Of a stretch of 64,000 nucleotides of DNA, positions 1 through 8,964 are shown piece by piece. Each line of letters opens with the position of its first letter. The first letter of the stretch is position 1. Made by a program: the position numbers and the translations under genes. A model generated the notes under the pieces. The model did not search any database and was not told the origin of the DNA. It saw only the letters and a program-made list of their open reading frames with translations. Origin of the DNA: CAWACP01 sp963780655 (GTDB taxonomy: Bacteria; Acidobacteriota; Terriglobia; Bryobacterales; Bryobacteraceae); NCBI GenBank assembly GCA_963780655.1, contig CAWACP010000003.1:620001-684000 (forward strand). Direction: 5' to 3'.

Positions 1-791
1 ATGTTGCCGACGCCCGACTGCAGCGGCAGGAATTGCGGTGGAATTCGGTCCGCGCGCATTTCGTTCACCAGGAACTCGGCGACGTTAGAGCCGATCTGCT
101 CGGTTGCCGGAGTGGGCTCCTCGAACGGGGCGGTTTCGTCCTCGCAATCGGTGAGGACCACGCCGGCAATCCTGGCAGTGTCGACCAGGCAGACCGGCGA
201 GCCGATGCGGTCATCGACGCGATAGACCGGAATCTCCTGCCGCGCCGGCGGATCTTTGGGTTCGAAGATGTCGTGCATGCCGAGCATCGCCGGCGGATGG
301 CGGGCGTTCAGCTCGATCAGGATTTTGCCGGCCAGCCGGAGGTAAGTATTGGAGGCGCCCACCGAGGACGTGAGCACCACGCCTCCTCCGGCGGTCAGAT
401 CGCACGCTTCTACCACGGCCCAATGGATGGGGCCGATGAAGCCGTAGCGTACCGCCTGCGGCAGCAGGGAAAGATGCATATCGACAAAGCGCACCTGACC
501 GGCATTGATCTGTTTCCGCAGCGTGGGGTTTGACTGGTAAGGTGTCCGAAAGCTGATGGCCTCCGCTTCAGCCAGAGCGCCATCGACCGACGCGCCGGTG
601 GAAGCGCCCGTGAGCACGCCAAACTTACAGCTCCGTCCCTGGGCATGCTCGCGGACCGCGCGCGCGGCGAGGGCCCGGGGGATCGCTTTCGGCGCGCCGG
701 CCGGAGTGAAACCGCTGAATCCGATGGTCGACCCGTCCGGAATCAGCTCGGCCGCTTCGTCCGGGGTCAGAACGGGGAAAGGGAACGACAT
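1..791 (-). CDS. Acetyl-CoA hydrolase/transferase family protein, N-terminal 263 aa (cut by window edge)
   Basis: An open frame runs from an ATG at 791 down to the left edge with no stop. The start reads MSFPFPVLTPDEAAELIPDG and is followed by GFSGFTPAGAPKAIPRALA, the glycine-rich opening of the acetyl-CoA hydrolase / succinyl-CoA:acetate CoA-transferase family. GVLTGASTGASVDGALAEA and the terminal QSGVGN (the family's G-V/I-G-N loop) agree with this. The family moves CoA between acetate, succinate or similar acids, or hydrolyses acyl-CoA. The catalytic glutamate, which in this family lies beyond the GVGN loop, is outside the window. No strong Shine-Dalgarno is visible before the ATG. Hydrolase versus transferase cannot be decided from this half. 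Confidence 0.85.
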   Translation of the reverse strand, partial: MSFPFPVLTPDEAAELIPDGSTIGFSGFTPAGAPKAIPRALAARAVREHAQGRSCKFGVLTGASTGASVDGALAEAEAISFRTPYQSNPTLRKQINAGQVRFVDMHLSLLPQAVRYGFIGPIHWAVVEACDLTAGGGVVLTSSVGASNTYLRLAGKILIELNARHPPAMLGMHDIFEPKDPPARQEIPVYRVDDRIGSPVCLVDTARIAGVVLTDCEDETAPFEEPTPATEQIGSNVAEFLVNEMRADRIPPQFLPLQSGVGN

Positions 792-871
792 GGATTTGTG
801 TCTTGTTCCAGTTTCGCCGTTGCGCCGGAATGCCGGCAACCGATCCGATCGGCAAGCCGCCTCTAACGACG

Positions 872-1213
872 TTACTTGCCTGGCTGGTCGGCGAGGACGG
901 TGAAGGGATCGTCCGAATCGAGGCCGTAGCTCTTCAATTTCCACCCCTCGGTGGACTTCACAAACACAGCGGTCGCTGAGCGGCTTACCACGGTCTGGTC
1001 GGTGGCCGGAATATATTCGACGGCGCAATGCATTTCGGTTGCGCCGCCGCGCTCCACAAACCGCGGGTCGTCAGCGACGCGCGGGTATCTTAATCCATCG
1101 GCCGTCATTGCCTGAACGAGTTCGTTCGCAGCGACGTCGGGATCAATCGTTTGCCGAGCCGTGCAACCGGCGAGCAAAAGCGATACCACAACGCCAACAA
1201 TACAAATGCGCAT
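872..1213 (-). CDS. Small putative lipoprotein
   Basis: 113 aa starting MRICIVGVVVSLLLAGCTAR, a classic signal peptide with lipobox LAGC, so probably lipid-anchored. An upstream in-frame GTG at 1225 would add four residues, but the ATG at 1213 gives a better signal peptide. The mature part has an alternating pattern (EMHCAVEYIPATDQTVVSRS) like a small beta-rich domain. It ends in DSDDPFTVLADQPGK. I do not recognise a family. It lies about 80 bp upstream of the acetyl-CoA hydrolase-like gene on the same strand, so the two could be co-transcribed. Confidence 0.65.
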   Translation of the reverse strand: MRICIVGVVVSLLLAGCTARQTIDPDVAANELVQAMTADGLRYPRVADDPRFVERGGATEMHCAVEYIPATDQTVVSRSATAVFVKSTEGWKLKSYGLDSDDPFTVLADQPGK

Positions 1214-1358
1214 GCGCAGCCTCACTCCGGTCTCGGATTAGACGGATCACGCGCCTTCTTCATCCAGCGAAACGGTTAGCAGGACTATCGGTTGCCCTGG
1301 GCGGAATTCCCTGACGCGCCGAGTAGCCCGTGCCAGAAGTTTTGATACCCCTCGCACA

Positions 1359-1381
1359 CAGGCGAAACCGCCTGCGCCACC
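1359..1381. repeat. Dispersed GCAGGC-type hairpin (family B), single unit
   Basis: The sequence CAGGCGAAACCGCCTGCGCC is a short hairpin followed by CACC. It matches the units near 22.6, 38.4 and 43.0 kb. It lies in a gene-poor stretch between the small lipoprotein and the rhamnosidase-like gene. Confidence 0.6.
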
Positions 1382-1433
1382 TCTGTGCCTCCGTCATCGC
1401 GCATGCCTCCGTCGAGCGGGTCTCCGATACTGA

Positions 1434-1650
1434 ACCGACAACGCCGCTGTGAGCGTTGACGTGACCTTCGTCGGCAATATTCCGGCGACGTTGCGGCTGG
1501 CTCCGGGGGAGGCACACGGTAGGCATCAGCCTGGCGGGATTCAAGCCCTGGAGCCGGGAGATCACGGTGACCGCCGGCGCCAATCTGAGACTGATCGCGG
1601 CCCTCGCCGATGCCGGCATCCCAACCCCGTTTCACTATCAGGTCGTATGA
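1434..1650 (+). pseudogene. PEGA-domain remnant with a frameshift
   Basis: One frame reads FVGNIPATLRLAPGE up to about 1511. After one surplus base (position 1512 or the adjoining G run) another frame continues HTVGISLAGFKPWSREITV and then TAGANLRLIAAL, ending at the TGA at 1648-1650. Joined, this is a recognisable PEGA domain (VGxTPATL...G.HTV....G...W...V.V..G). A stop at 1431 means nothing longer remains upstream. It is therefore a decayed C-terminal fragment of a PEGA protein. The rest of the 535-bp stretch 1226-1760 holds only the hairpin at 1359 and no gene I can support. Confidence 0.55.
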
Positions 1651-1760
1651 CGGGCCGCCAAATCGACATCGCCGGCCGACTTCTTCCGGATGCGCCCGGC
1701 TTTCGCGTCGTCGCTTCCGCGCATACACTGACAGAGGTGCCCCTCTTACATACACGTCCC

Positions 1761-4700
1761 ATGGCGGCCGCGAGGATCGCCGCGCTCGCCGCCCTCTCCG
1801 TTCTGGTGGCGATCGCCGCGCCGGCGGATGAACTCAGCGAAGGCTTCCAACAACCGCCCGCTTCGGCCAGACCGCGAGTGTGGTGGCATTGGATGAACGG
1901 GAACATAACCCAGGAAGGCATCCGGCTCGATCTCGAATGGATGAATCGCGTTGGGATTGCCGGCTTCCAGAACTTCGATGCGGCGCTCTCGACCCCTAAG
2001 GTAGTGGACAAGCGCCTCGCCTACATGACGCCGGAGTGGAAGGAGGCTTTCAAATACGCGATCGGCCTTGGCGACCAGTTTGGAATGGAGATGGCCATCG
2101 CGGGCTCCCCCGGATGGAGCGAGAGCGGCGGCCCGTGGGTGCCGGCGCCTCAGGGAATGAAGAAGTATGTCTGGAGCGAAACGATGGTGGAGGGCGGAAG
2201 ACCGTTCACCGGCGTGCTCGCGCATCCGCCGAGCGACACGGGACCGTTCCAGAATCTCCGTATTCGGGGCGAGATGGGACAACCCGCGCAAGCCGTTCCG
2301 CACTTCTACGCCGACGCGGCGGTTATCGCCTTCCGAGCGCCGTCAGAGGATGACGCCGGGAACCCGAGGATCACGTCGAGCGGCGATGGCCTCGAGCCGG
2401 CTCTGCTGAGCGACGGGAACCTGGAGAAAACAACAAAGGTTCCGATTCCCGCGGCCGGGTCCGCTTCGTGGATTCAGTTCGAATATCCATCACCGAAAAC
2501 GATCCGCGCCGTGACTTATGTGACGAAAGACCCGGACTTGATCGAGGCGCTGATCGCGCGAATGGGAGCTCCGGAGAAAACGCTGGAGGCGAGCGACGAC
2601 GGGCAGAATTTCCGCAAGGTGGCCAGCCTGAGCGGAGGCGGAGCGCCGGAACACACCATCTCCTTTGCGCCCGTGACCGCAAGGTTCTTCCGGGTGGCTT
2701 TCAGGCGTACCCCTCCGCCTCCAATTCCCGCGTGGGCCGAGGGACTGGATCCTGCCGCGCTCGGAATGAGGATGCCCGCTCCGCCCACGCACTATGAGGT
2801 TGCCGAGCTGATTCTTCACTCCGAGCCGCGCGTAGACCATTTTGAAGAGAAGGCCGCCTTCGTGCCAGAGGGCGATCTCTATCGGTACGTGACGCCGGAG
2901 ATTGAACCCGCGATCGCGATCAGGAAATCGGACGTCATCGACCTGACCTCAAAGATGCGTCCCGATGGGGCCCTGGACTGGACGCCGCCCGAGGGCAGAT
3001 GGGTGATTCTGCGCCTGGGGTACTCTCTGCAGGGAATCACCAATCATCCGGCGACGCCCGAAGCCACCGGCCTGGAGGTGGACAAGCTTGATCGCCGCTT
3101 CGTGAAGGACTACTTCGAGAAGTACCTCGACAGCTACAAGGACACGGTGGGAGCGGATGAGATGGGCAGGAAAGGCATCCGCTATGTGATCAACGACAGT
3201 TGGGAGGCTGGGTCGCAGAACTGGACCGACAATATGCTGGCGCAGTTCAGGAAGCTGCGCGGGTACGACCCGACGCCATGGTTGCCGGTGCTGACCGGAC
3301 GCGTGGTGGAAAGCGCCGGGGCGAGCGATCGATTTCTGTGGGACTTCCGCAAAACTATTGCAGACCTGATCGCGAACGAGCACTACGGACAACTCGAAGA
3401 GACTCTGCATGAGCGCGGCATGGGGCACTACGGCGAATCGCACGAATCGGGACGGGCTTTCGTCGCCGACGGCATGGAGGTGAAGAAGTTCAACGAAGTG
3501 CCCATGAGCGCAATGTGGACGCAACGTCCCGGCGTCAACAACGTGCAGTACGGCTACAACGCGGACGACCGTGAATCGGCGTCGGTGGCCCACATCTACG
3601 GCCAGAATCTCGCAGCGGCGGAGTCGATGACCGCGGCCGCCGCGCCATGGGGATGGTGGCCGGCGACGCTCAAGCCCACCGCGGACCAGGAGTTCCTGAA
3701 CGGCATCAATCGGTTCGTGATTCACGAATCGGCGCACCAGCCGCTGGTGGGGAAGGCGCCGGGGCTGACGCTCGGACCCTTCGGGCAGTGGTTCAATCGC
3801 AACGAAACCTGGGCGGAGCAGGCCGGCCCGTGGGTCACCTACCTGGCTCGGACGAGCTATCTGCTGCAGCAGGGGCGCTTTGATGCCGACCTCGTGTACT
3901 TTTACGGGGAAGACTCGAACCTCACCGCGATCTTCGAGCATTCGGCTCCGGATATACCGCCCGGTCACGGATTCGATTACATCAACGCGGACGCATTGAT
4001 CCACGAGTTGAGCGTCTCCGATGGACGGATCGTGACCAGAAGCGGCATGCAATACAAGCTGCTGGCGCTTGACCCTTACAGCCGGCACATGTCGATCCCG
4101 GTGCTGCGCGCCATTCATGCCCTGGTAAGCGATGGCGCGGTAGTCGCCGGCCCGAAGCCTGTGGACGATCCGAGCCTGGCGGACGACCAGGCCGAGTTCG
4201 AGAAGCTCTCGACGGAGTTGTTCGGCGACGGCTCCGGCGTGCGCAGGGTGGGCAAGGGCACGGTGTACGCGGGCCAGAAGCTGGGCGAGGTGTTCCGTGC
4301 GCTGCATGTCGATCCCGACTTCGACTATTCGAAGCGCGGCGATGGTCCCGACGTGCAGTTCGTGCACCGCAAGCTGACGGATGGCGACATCTATTTCGTG
4401 GATAACCGCAGCGATCACGAAGCGGCGATCGACGCCACGTTCCGGGTGGCAGGAAAGCAGCCGGAATTGTGGCGCGCCGAGACGGGCGCGACGGAACCGG
4501 TATCGTTCCATACAGCGGGCGGACGCACCACTATTCCACTTCGCCTGGAGCCGTGGGGCGCGGTGTTTGTAGTGTTCCGCAAAGAGACATCCGAAACGTC
4601 GCACGTGGTTCCAGCGGTAACGGAGACGAAGGTGGCCAGAATCGGCGGGCCCTGGACGGTCAACTTCCAGGCGGGCCGTGGAGCGCCCGATTCAGTTGCG

Positions 4701-5123
4701 ATGAAGGAGCTCGCGGACTGGAGCCAGAACCCGGACCCTGGAGTGAAGTACTTCTCGGGGGTCGGAACTTACACGAAGACCGTGCAGGCCTTGCCCGAAT
4801 GGTTCAGTAAGGGGGCGCGGTTGTGGATCGACCTCGGCGACGTCAGGAACCTGGCCGTCGTAACCATCAACGGCAAAGAACTGGGGGAGACCTGGCACGC
4901 GCCGTGGCGTGTGGATGCGACGTCCGCTCTCCGGCCCGGCCCGAACGAAATCACGATCAAAGTGGTTAATGCGTGGGTGAACCGCCTGATCGGCGACCAG
5001 CAGCCGGGCGCCACGAAGTACACTTTCGCCGACGTGAAACCGTACAAGGCGAGCTCGCCGCTGCTGCCCTCCGGACTTCTCGGGCCGGTTACGATTATTC
5101 GAGACGACACGCGCATAAAATAA
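1761..5123 (+). CDS. Secreted GH106-type alpha-L-rhamnosidase
   Basis: 1120 aa from the ATG at 1761, chosen because the signal peptide (MAAARIAALAALSVLVAIAA) begins there; the frame stays open further upstream but that part overlaps a PEGA remnant. The conserved opening RPRVWWHWMNGNITQEGIR and GIAGFQNFDAAL at about 38-75 match the GH106 family (Glyco_hydro_106), which removes alpha-L-rhamnose from plant polysaccharides and glycosides. An F5/8-like beta-sandwich lies at about 230-310 (WIQFEYPSPKTIRAVTY). HYGESHESGRAF is near residue 555. A galactose-binding-like domain closes the protein at about 1000-1095 (RLWIDLGDVRNLAVVTINGK). The substrate is inferred from the family only. Confidence 0.85.
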   Translation: MAAARIAALAALSVLVAIAAPADELSEGFQQPPASARPRVWWHWMNGNITQEGIRLDLEWMNRVGIAGFQNFDAALSTPKVVDKRLAYMTPEWKEAFKYAIGLGDQFGMEMAIAGSPGWSESGGPWVPAPQGMKKYVWSETMVEGGRPFTGVLAHPPSDTGPFQNLRIRGEMGQPAQAVPHFYADAAVIAFRAPSEDDAGNPRITSSGDGLEPALLSDGNLEKTTKVPIPAAGSASWIQFEYPSPKTIRAVTYVTKDPDLIEALIARMGAPEKTLEASDDGQNFRKVASLSGGGAPEHTISFAPVTARFFRVAFRRTPPPPIPAWAEGLDPAALGMRMPAPPTHYEVAELILHSEPRVDHFEEKAAFVPEGDLYRYVTPEIEPAIAIRKSDVIDLTSKMRPDGALDWTPPEGRWVILRLGYSLQGITNHPATPEATGLEVDKLDRRFVKDYFEKYLDSYKDTVGADEMGRKGIRYVINDSWEAGSQNWTDNMLAQFRKLRGYDPTPWLPVLTGRVVESAGASDRFLWDFRKTIADLIANEHYGQLEETLHERGMGHYGESHESGRAFVADGMEVKKFNEVPMSAMWTQRPGVNNVQYGYNADDRESASVAHIYGQNLAAAESMTAAAAPWGWWPATLKPTADQEFLNGINRFVIHESAHQPLVGKAPGLTLGPFGQWFNRNETWAEQAGPWVTYLARTSYLLQQGRFDADLVYFYGEDSNLTAIFEHSAPDIPPGHGFDYINADALIHELSVSDGRIVTRSGMQYKLLALDPYSRHMSIPVLRAIHALVSDGAVVAGPKPVDDPSLADDQAEFEKLSTELFGDGSGVRRVGKGTVYAGQKLGEVFRALHVDPDFDYSKRGDGPDVQFVHRKLTDGDIYFVDNRSDHEAAIDATFRVAGKQPELWRAETGATEPVSFHTAGGRTTIPLRLEPWGAVFVVFRKETSETSHVVPAVTETKVARIGGPWTVNFQAGRGAPDSVAMKELADWSQNPDPGVKYFSGVGTYTKTVQALPEWFSKGARLWIDLGDVRNLAVVTINGKELGETWHAPWRVDATSALRPGPNEITIKVVNAWVNRLIGDQQPGATKYTFADVKPYKASSPLLPSGLLGPVTIIRDDTRIK

Positions 5124-5131
5124 CCATGCCA

Positions 5132-5192
5132 ACCGCTCCCTCACGGTCACGGCTCCGAAAGGCGTTACAGAGCCGCGACCGTGAGGGAGGGG
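5132..5192. repeat. Long imperfect palindrome, family A copy 1
   Basis: Two 24-nt arms (CCGCTCCCTCACGGTC... and ...GACCGTGAGGGAG) flank a 14-nt loop CGAAAGGCGTTACA. Two more copies lie at 55422 and 58549. It sits in the 100-bp gap between the rhamnosidase-like and amidohydrolase genes and could form a strong hairpin in RNA. Confidence 0.85.
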
Positions 5193-5223
5193 TAACGGAA
5201 CTGGCCCTGAGAGGAAAACGATA

Positions 5224-6243
5224 ATGCCCCAATCGCGAAGATCTGCCCCACTGCTCCTGTGCGGCGCCGTATTGCTGACTGCCTGCGCTGTGTGTCCCGC
5301 CCAGAACACCGGAACACAACTTCCGCCCGTCATCGACGTCCACGTTCACGCGATGGACGAGTCATTCCCTGGAGCCGGCCCGATGTGTCCGAACACCTCG
5401 AAGTTCACGGCATCGGATCCCAGTACCAAAGAGGCTCCCTTCGGCTGGGTGCAGGAAGATTGCACGCCCAGGCTTTATCCCTCGGCAAAAGGCGAATACA
5501 TAAAGGATGTGGTCGCCGAAATGGAACGGCTGAACGTGACCGCCGTTGTTTTCGGAGATCCGAAGAGCGTGCAGAAGTGGAAAGACGCGGCGCCCAGTCG
5601 TGTGATCCCGGGCACGGGCTTCGAGAATGGAATGCAGCCCGGCGCGCGTGTTCCGCTGGATGAGCTGCGCAGGGATTTCACCACTGACGGATTCAGGGTG
5701 ATGGGCGAGATCGGGCTGCAATACCAGAACATCTCTCCCAGCGATCCCAGCGTCGATCAGTACTTCGCGCTCGCCGAACAACTCGACATTCCCGTGGCCA
5801 TCCATATGGGTACGGGCGGATCCGGCCGAGCAAACATTACTATGCCGACGTTTCGCGGCTCCAAAGGCGACCCGCTCCTGCTCGAGGATCTGCTGGCGCG
5901 GCACCCGAAGTTGCGCGTCCAGGTGATGCATGCCGGATATCCGATGATCGACAACATGCTCACGCTGCTCCAGGCCAACTCACACGTGTATGTCGATGTA
6001 GCAGGTCTGATCTGGAGCTATCCGATTAAGGAAGTAAATCGGTATATTGAACGCCTTGTGGACGCCGGGTTTGAGGACCGCGTGATGTTCGGCACCGACC
6101 AGTTAGTGTGGCCAAAGCTGATGGCCTACTCCATCAGCATCATTCAGAATGCCGACTATCTGACTCCCGGACAGAAGCGCGACATCCTTTACAACAACGC
6201 GGCGCGGTTTCTGCGGCTCGATACGATAAAAACAGCCAGGTGA
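5224..6243 (+). CDS. Amidohydrolase-family (Amidohydro_2, TIM-barrel) lipoprotein
   Basis: 339 aa. The N-terminus has a hydrophobic stretch LLLCGAVLLTAC with a lipobox-like LTAC at Cys21, so it is probably exported and lipid-anchored. VIDVHVHAM gives the metal-binding HxH at His40/His42. IPVAIHMGTGG, VQVMHAGYP and FGTDQLVW supply the further His and Asp residues expected of the metal-dependent Amidohydro_2 barrel (ACMSD/2-pyrone-dicarboxylate hydrolase relatives). The substrate is unknown. The stop overlaps the GTG of the following acyltransferase, so the two are translationally coupled. Confidence 0.8.
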   Translation: MPQSRRSAPLLLCGAVLLTACAVCPAQNTGTQLPPVIDVHVHAMDESFPGAGPMCPNTSKFTASDPSTKEAPFGWVQEDCTPRLYPSAKGEYIKDVVAEMERLNVTAVVFGDPKSVQKWKDAAPSRVIPGTGFENGMQPGARVPLDELRRDFTTDGFRVMGEIGLQYQNISPSDPSVDQYFALAEQLDIPVAIHMGTGGSGRANITMPTFRGSKGDPLLLEDLLARHPKLRVQVMHAGYPMIDNMLTLLQANSHVYVDVAGLIWSYPIKEVNRYIERLVDAGFEDRVMFGTDQLVWPKLMAYSISIIQNADYLTPGQKRDILYNNAARFLRLDTIKTAR

Positions 6244-7409
6244 CATCGCCCGGTCCGGACCGCGCGTCTTCGACTGACCGATTCCCGGCGCTTACCGGCA
6301 TTCGAGCGATTGCCGCATATCTGGTTTTCGTTCACCACTACGCCAACACTTCTCAGGTTGCCGGGCCTTTGTACCGCTTTCTGGGTGAGGGTCATGTGGG
6401 AGTCACGCTGTTCTATGTGCTCAGCGGCTTCCTGATCACCTGGAACTACTCGGGCAAGGCGTTTCAGGACCGGAGTTATTGGTTTCTGTATGTAAGCCGT
6501 CGCATGGCGCGAATCTATCCGTTGTATGTGTTCCTCCTGATTCTCACCTGGGCTGTCCCACTCATCCTGTACCATGCTTCTCCTCCCACGTTCATGTCGG
6601 CATTCCTGAACGTGACGCTGTGGAAAGGGTTCTTCGACAAGTTCAAGTTCGATGGAATCGGGCCGAGTTGGTCGCTTACCGTTGAGGAAACGTTTTACTT
6701 GTTTGCGCGTTTCCTGTTTGCGGCAGTCAGGCGGTTCGGATATGTAACCGTGCAGGGGTTGCTGTACGCTGCCGGGGGATTGTTGTTGATTCTCGGTTCG
6801 CACGTGACGTTCTATGGGTTTTTCGGAGACTTTCGCTTTGTCGCGCTGTATACGTTCTTTGGCCGAAGTTTCGAGTTCATACTCGGCATGGCATTGGCCG
6901 ATGCCATACGGCGTCGTCCCGAGCTGTTGACGAAGTCGGAGTGGCCCGTGGCCCTCACATACCTCGGCCTCGGAGGCGCCGCACTGCTCGTGTTCTGGAT
7001 GTCACTGCTGAGGCACGGCACTCAATTCGGAGTTTTTCACCCGTTGGGTATGGCGCTGAATAACCTGATCCTGCCAGTGCTCGTTTGCGTACTGTTTCTG
7101 GGCCTTGTCCGCGAACGGACCTGGTTGCAACGGATGCTTTCGACGCCCGCGTTTCTGTTCCTCGGCCGCACGTCCTACGCATTCTACCTGGTGCATTTTG
7201 GCGTCGTTTCAACCCAGGTTGCGGCGCGTCTCCAAATCGCCAACCCACAGGTCAAGGTCGCCGTGCTGTTTGTGGCGCTGAACATAATCGCGGCCGTCCT
7301 CTATCTGCTTATCGAGCATCCCGCCAATATGTGGATTCGGCGCTGGGCGGACCGGCGGTATCGATTCGATCAGCCTCACGCAGCGGCTGCATGCGGCGAG
7401 CGCGCCTGA
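6240..7409 (+). CDS. Membrane acyltransferase, acyltransferase_3/OafA family
   Basis: 389 aa from a GTG at 6240 whose last bases form the TGA of the upstream amidohydrolase (GTGA overlap). The protein opens FPALTGIRAIAAYLVFVHHY, the standard start of acyltransferase_3 proteins with the conserved histidine in the first membrane helix. VGVTLFYVLSGFLITW and VSRRMARIYPLYVFLL follow, with about ten hydrophobic helices in total. Members O-acylate sugars, peptidoglycan or lipids at the membrane. It ends about 135 bp before the insertion sequence and is intact. Confidence 0.85.
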   Translation: MTSPGPDRASSTDRFPALTGIRAIAAYLVFVHHYANTSQVAGPLYRFLGEGHVGVTLFYVLSGFLITWNYSGKAFQDRSYWFLYVSRRMARIYPLYVFLLILTWAVPLILYHASPPTFMSAFLNVTLWKGFFDKFKFDGIGPSWSLTVEETFYLFARFLFAAVRRFGYVTVQGLLYAAGGLLLILGSHVTFYGFFGDFRFVALYTFFGRSFEFILGMALADAIRRRPELLTKSEWPVALTYLGLGGAALLVFWMSLLRHGTQFGVFHPLGMALNNLILPVLVCVLFLGLVRERTWLQRMLSTPAFLFLGRTSYAFYLVHFGVVSTQVAARLQIANPQVKVAVLFVALNIIAAVLYLLIEHPANMWIRRWADRRYRFDQPHAAAACGERA

Positions 7410-7587
7410 GAGAATTAACGTCCGTGGTCAGTTCCAAAACGAAAACGACCACCAGACTTGTAACTACTGAAAGTATAGGGCGTTCCGGGTGGCATGGGAA
7501 CCAGGGCGAAGCCATCCCGCGCCATTTTTCAGCAGCCTGCTAATACTACTGTGTTATAAACGGAACAATCTGATGTAGAATTGTTTT

Positions 7588-8904
7588 GTGGGAACACGCC
7601 TTTCCGCGCCAGGCCCACAAGAGAAGCGCTTTGCGGCATATATGGAAGGCCTGGCGCAAGCCGCAGGGCATGCCGATCGTGCAGTTCCGTTGAAGAACTA
7701 CTGCATGGGTTTGCTATTGCCGGGAGAACGCAAGAGCGTTGAGCCTATGGCCGCGCGGCTGGCTCCCGACAACGTGGGGCGGATGCACCAGTCGTTGCAC
7801 CATGTGGTAGCCGACGCGCCGTGGAGCGACGAAGCGGTTTTGCAGCAGGTGCGCAGTTCGGTTCTTCCGGCGATGCAAAAGCAAGGGCCGGTGGTGTGCT
7901 GGATCGTGGATGACACCGGGTTTCCGAAGAAAGGGAGCCATTCGGTCGGAGTTACTCGCCAGTATTGCGGTCAGCTCGGAAAGCAGGATAACTGCCGCGT
8001 AGCGGTCAGCCTCTCGGTCGCGACCTGGTCTTCCAGCCTGCCGATTGCTTACTCCTTATATCTGCCGGAGGTCTGGGCCAACGACAAGCAGCGCAGGAAG
8101 CAAGCCGGCGTTCCCAAAGAAGTTCAGTTTCAAACGAAATCGCAGATCGCTCTCGAACAGATTCGCGCCGCCGTGGAGCAGGACGTTTCCCGAGGCGTTG
8201 TGGTCGCAGACGCCGGGTACGGCATGGATGGCAAATTCCGGGGCGGGATCACTGAACTCGGTCTGGAGTATGCGGTAGGCGTGCAGTCATCGACCAGCGT
8301 TTGGGAACCGGGCAGTGAGCCGCTTCCGCCGTTGCCACGCAAGCGCCTGGGCCGACCGCCTCGATTACTGCGCCGGGATTCGGAACACCAACCCGTGTCC
8401 GTGAAGCAACTGGCTCTCAAGTTGCCGGCGGAGGCATGGAAGACAGTCACCTGGCGGCAAGGCACGCGCCACAAACTCCGGTCCCGCTTTGCCGCAGTAC
8501 GCGTCCGGCCCGCACACCGCGATTACTGGCAGGCCGAACCGCACCCGCAGGAATGGCTGCTGATCGAATGGCCGAAAGGGGAAGCCGAGCCGACCAAATA
8601 CTGGTTGTCGACGCTGCCCGAGGCGACCAAACTGAAGGATCTGGTCGCAATTGCCAAACAGCGCTGGATCATCGAGCGGGATTATCAGGAACTGAAACAG
8701 GAACTCGGCCTGGGCCACTTCGAAGGCAGAGGCTGGCGCGGCTTCCATCATCACGCCACCTTGTGCATTGCCGCTTACGGGTTCCTTGTTGCTGAGCGGA
8801 ACCGTTTTTGCCCCTCAGCACACGCCGGCAATCTCGGATTATCCACGCCCCAACTTCCACCGGACTTCCGGCCGCGGGGCTCGCATCCGACCCGAGCGGC
8901 ATAA
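7588..8904 (+). CDS. IS701-family-like DDE transposase
   Basis: 438 aa starting at GTG, 28 bp inside the left inverted repeat. CWIVDDTGFPKKGSHSVGV carries the first catalytic Asp, VVVADAGYGMDG the second, and the region IIERDYQELKQELGLGHFEG carries the Glu, in the order of the DDE_5/IS701 transposases. The N-terminal part LPGERKSVEPMAARL is also typical. No frameshift or internal stop is seen, so it looks functional. The last 30 residues (PSAHAGNLGLSTPQL onward) are less typical and may be variable in the family. Confidence 0.92.
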   Translation: MGTRLSAPGPQEKRFAAYMEGLAQAAGHADRAVPLKNYCMGLLLPGERKSVEPMAARLAPDNVGRMHQSLHHVVADAPWSDEAVLQQVRSSVLPAMQKQGPVVCWIVDDTGFPKKGSHSVGVTRQYCGQLGKQDNCRVAVSLSVATWSSSLPIAYSLYLPEVWANDKQRRKQAGVPKEVQFQTKSQIALEQIRAAVEQDVSRGVVVADAGYGMDGKFRGGITELGLEYAVGVQSSTSVWEPGSEPLPPLPRKRLGRPPRLLRRDSEHQPVSVKQLALKLPAEAWKTVTWRQGTRHKLRSRFAAVRVRPAHRDYWQAEPHPQEWLLIEWPKGEAEPTKYWLSTLPEATKLKDLVAIAKQRWIIERDYQELKQELGLGHFEGRGWRGFHHHATLCIAAYGFLVAERNRFCPSAHAGNLGLSTPQLPPDFRPRGSHPTRAA

Positions 8905-8964
8905 TCCTCTGTCAATCGCCACGCTCCGGATCATGCTTGCCCGCCATCTGCTCGGGTCCCTCTC

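Noticed and set aside
2949..4604. A 551-codon open frame on the minus strand
   Set aside because: It lies fully inside the rhamnosidase gene on the other strand; its product has no recognisable motif and is Arg/His/Pro-rich as expected of a shadow frame in GC-rich DNA.
7410..7543. Direct repeat of the tRNA-Leu 3' end as attachment site left of the IS
   Set aside because: No copy of the tRNA 3' end was visible in 7410-7543 and no integrase is present, so an integrative island cannot be claimed.
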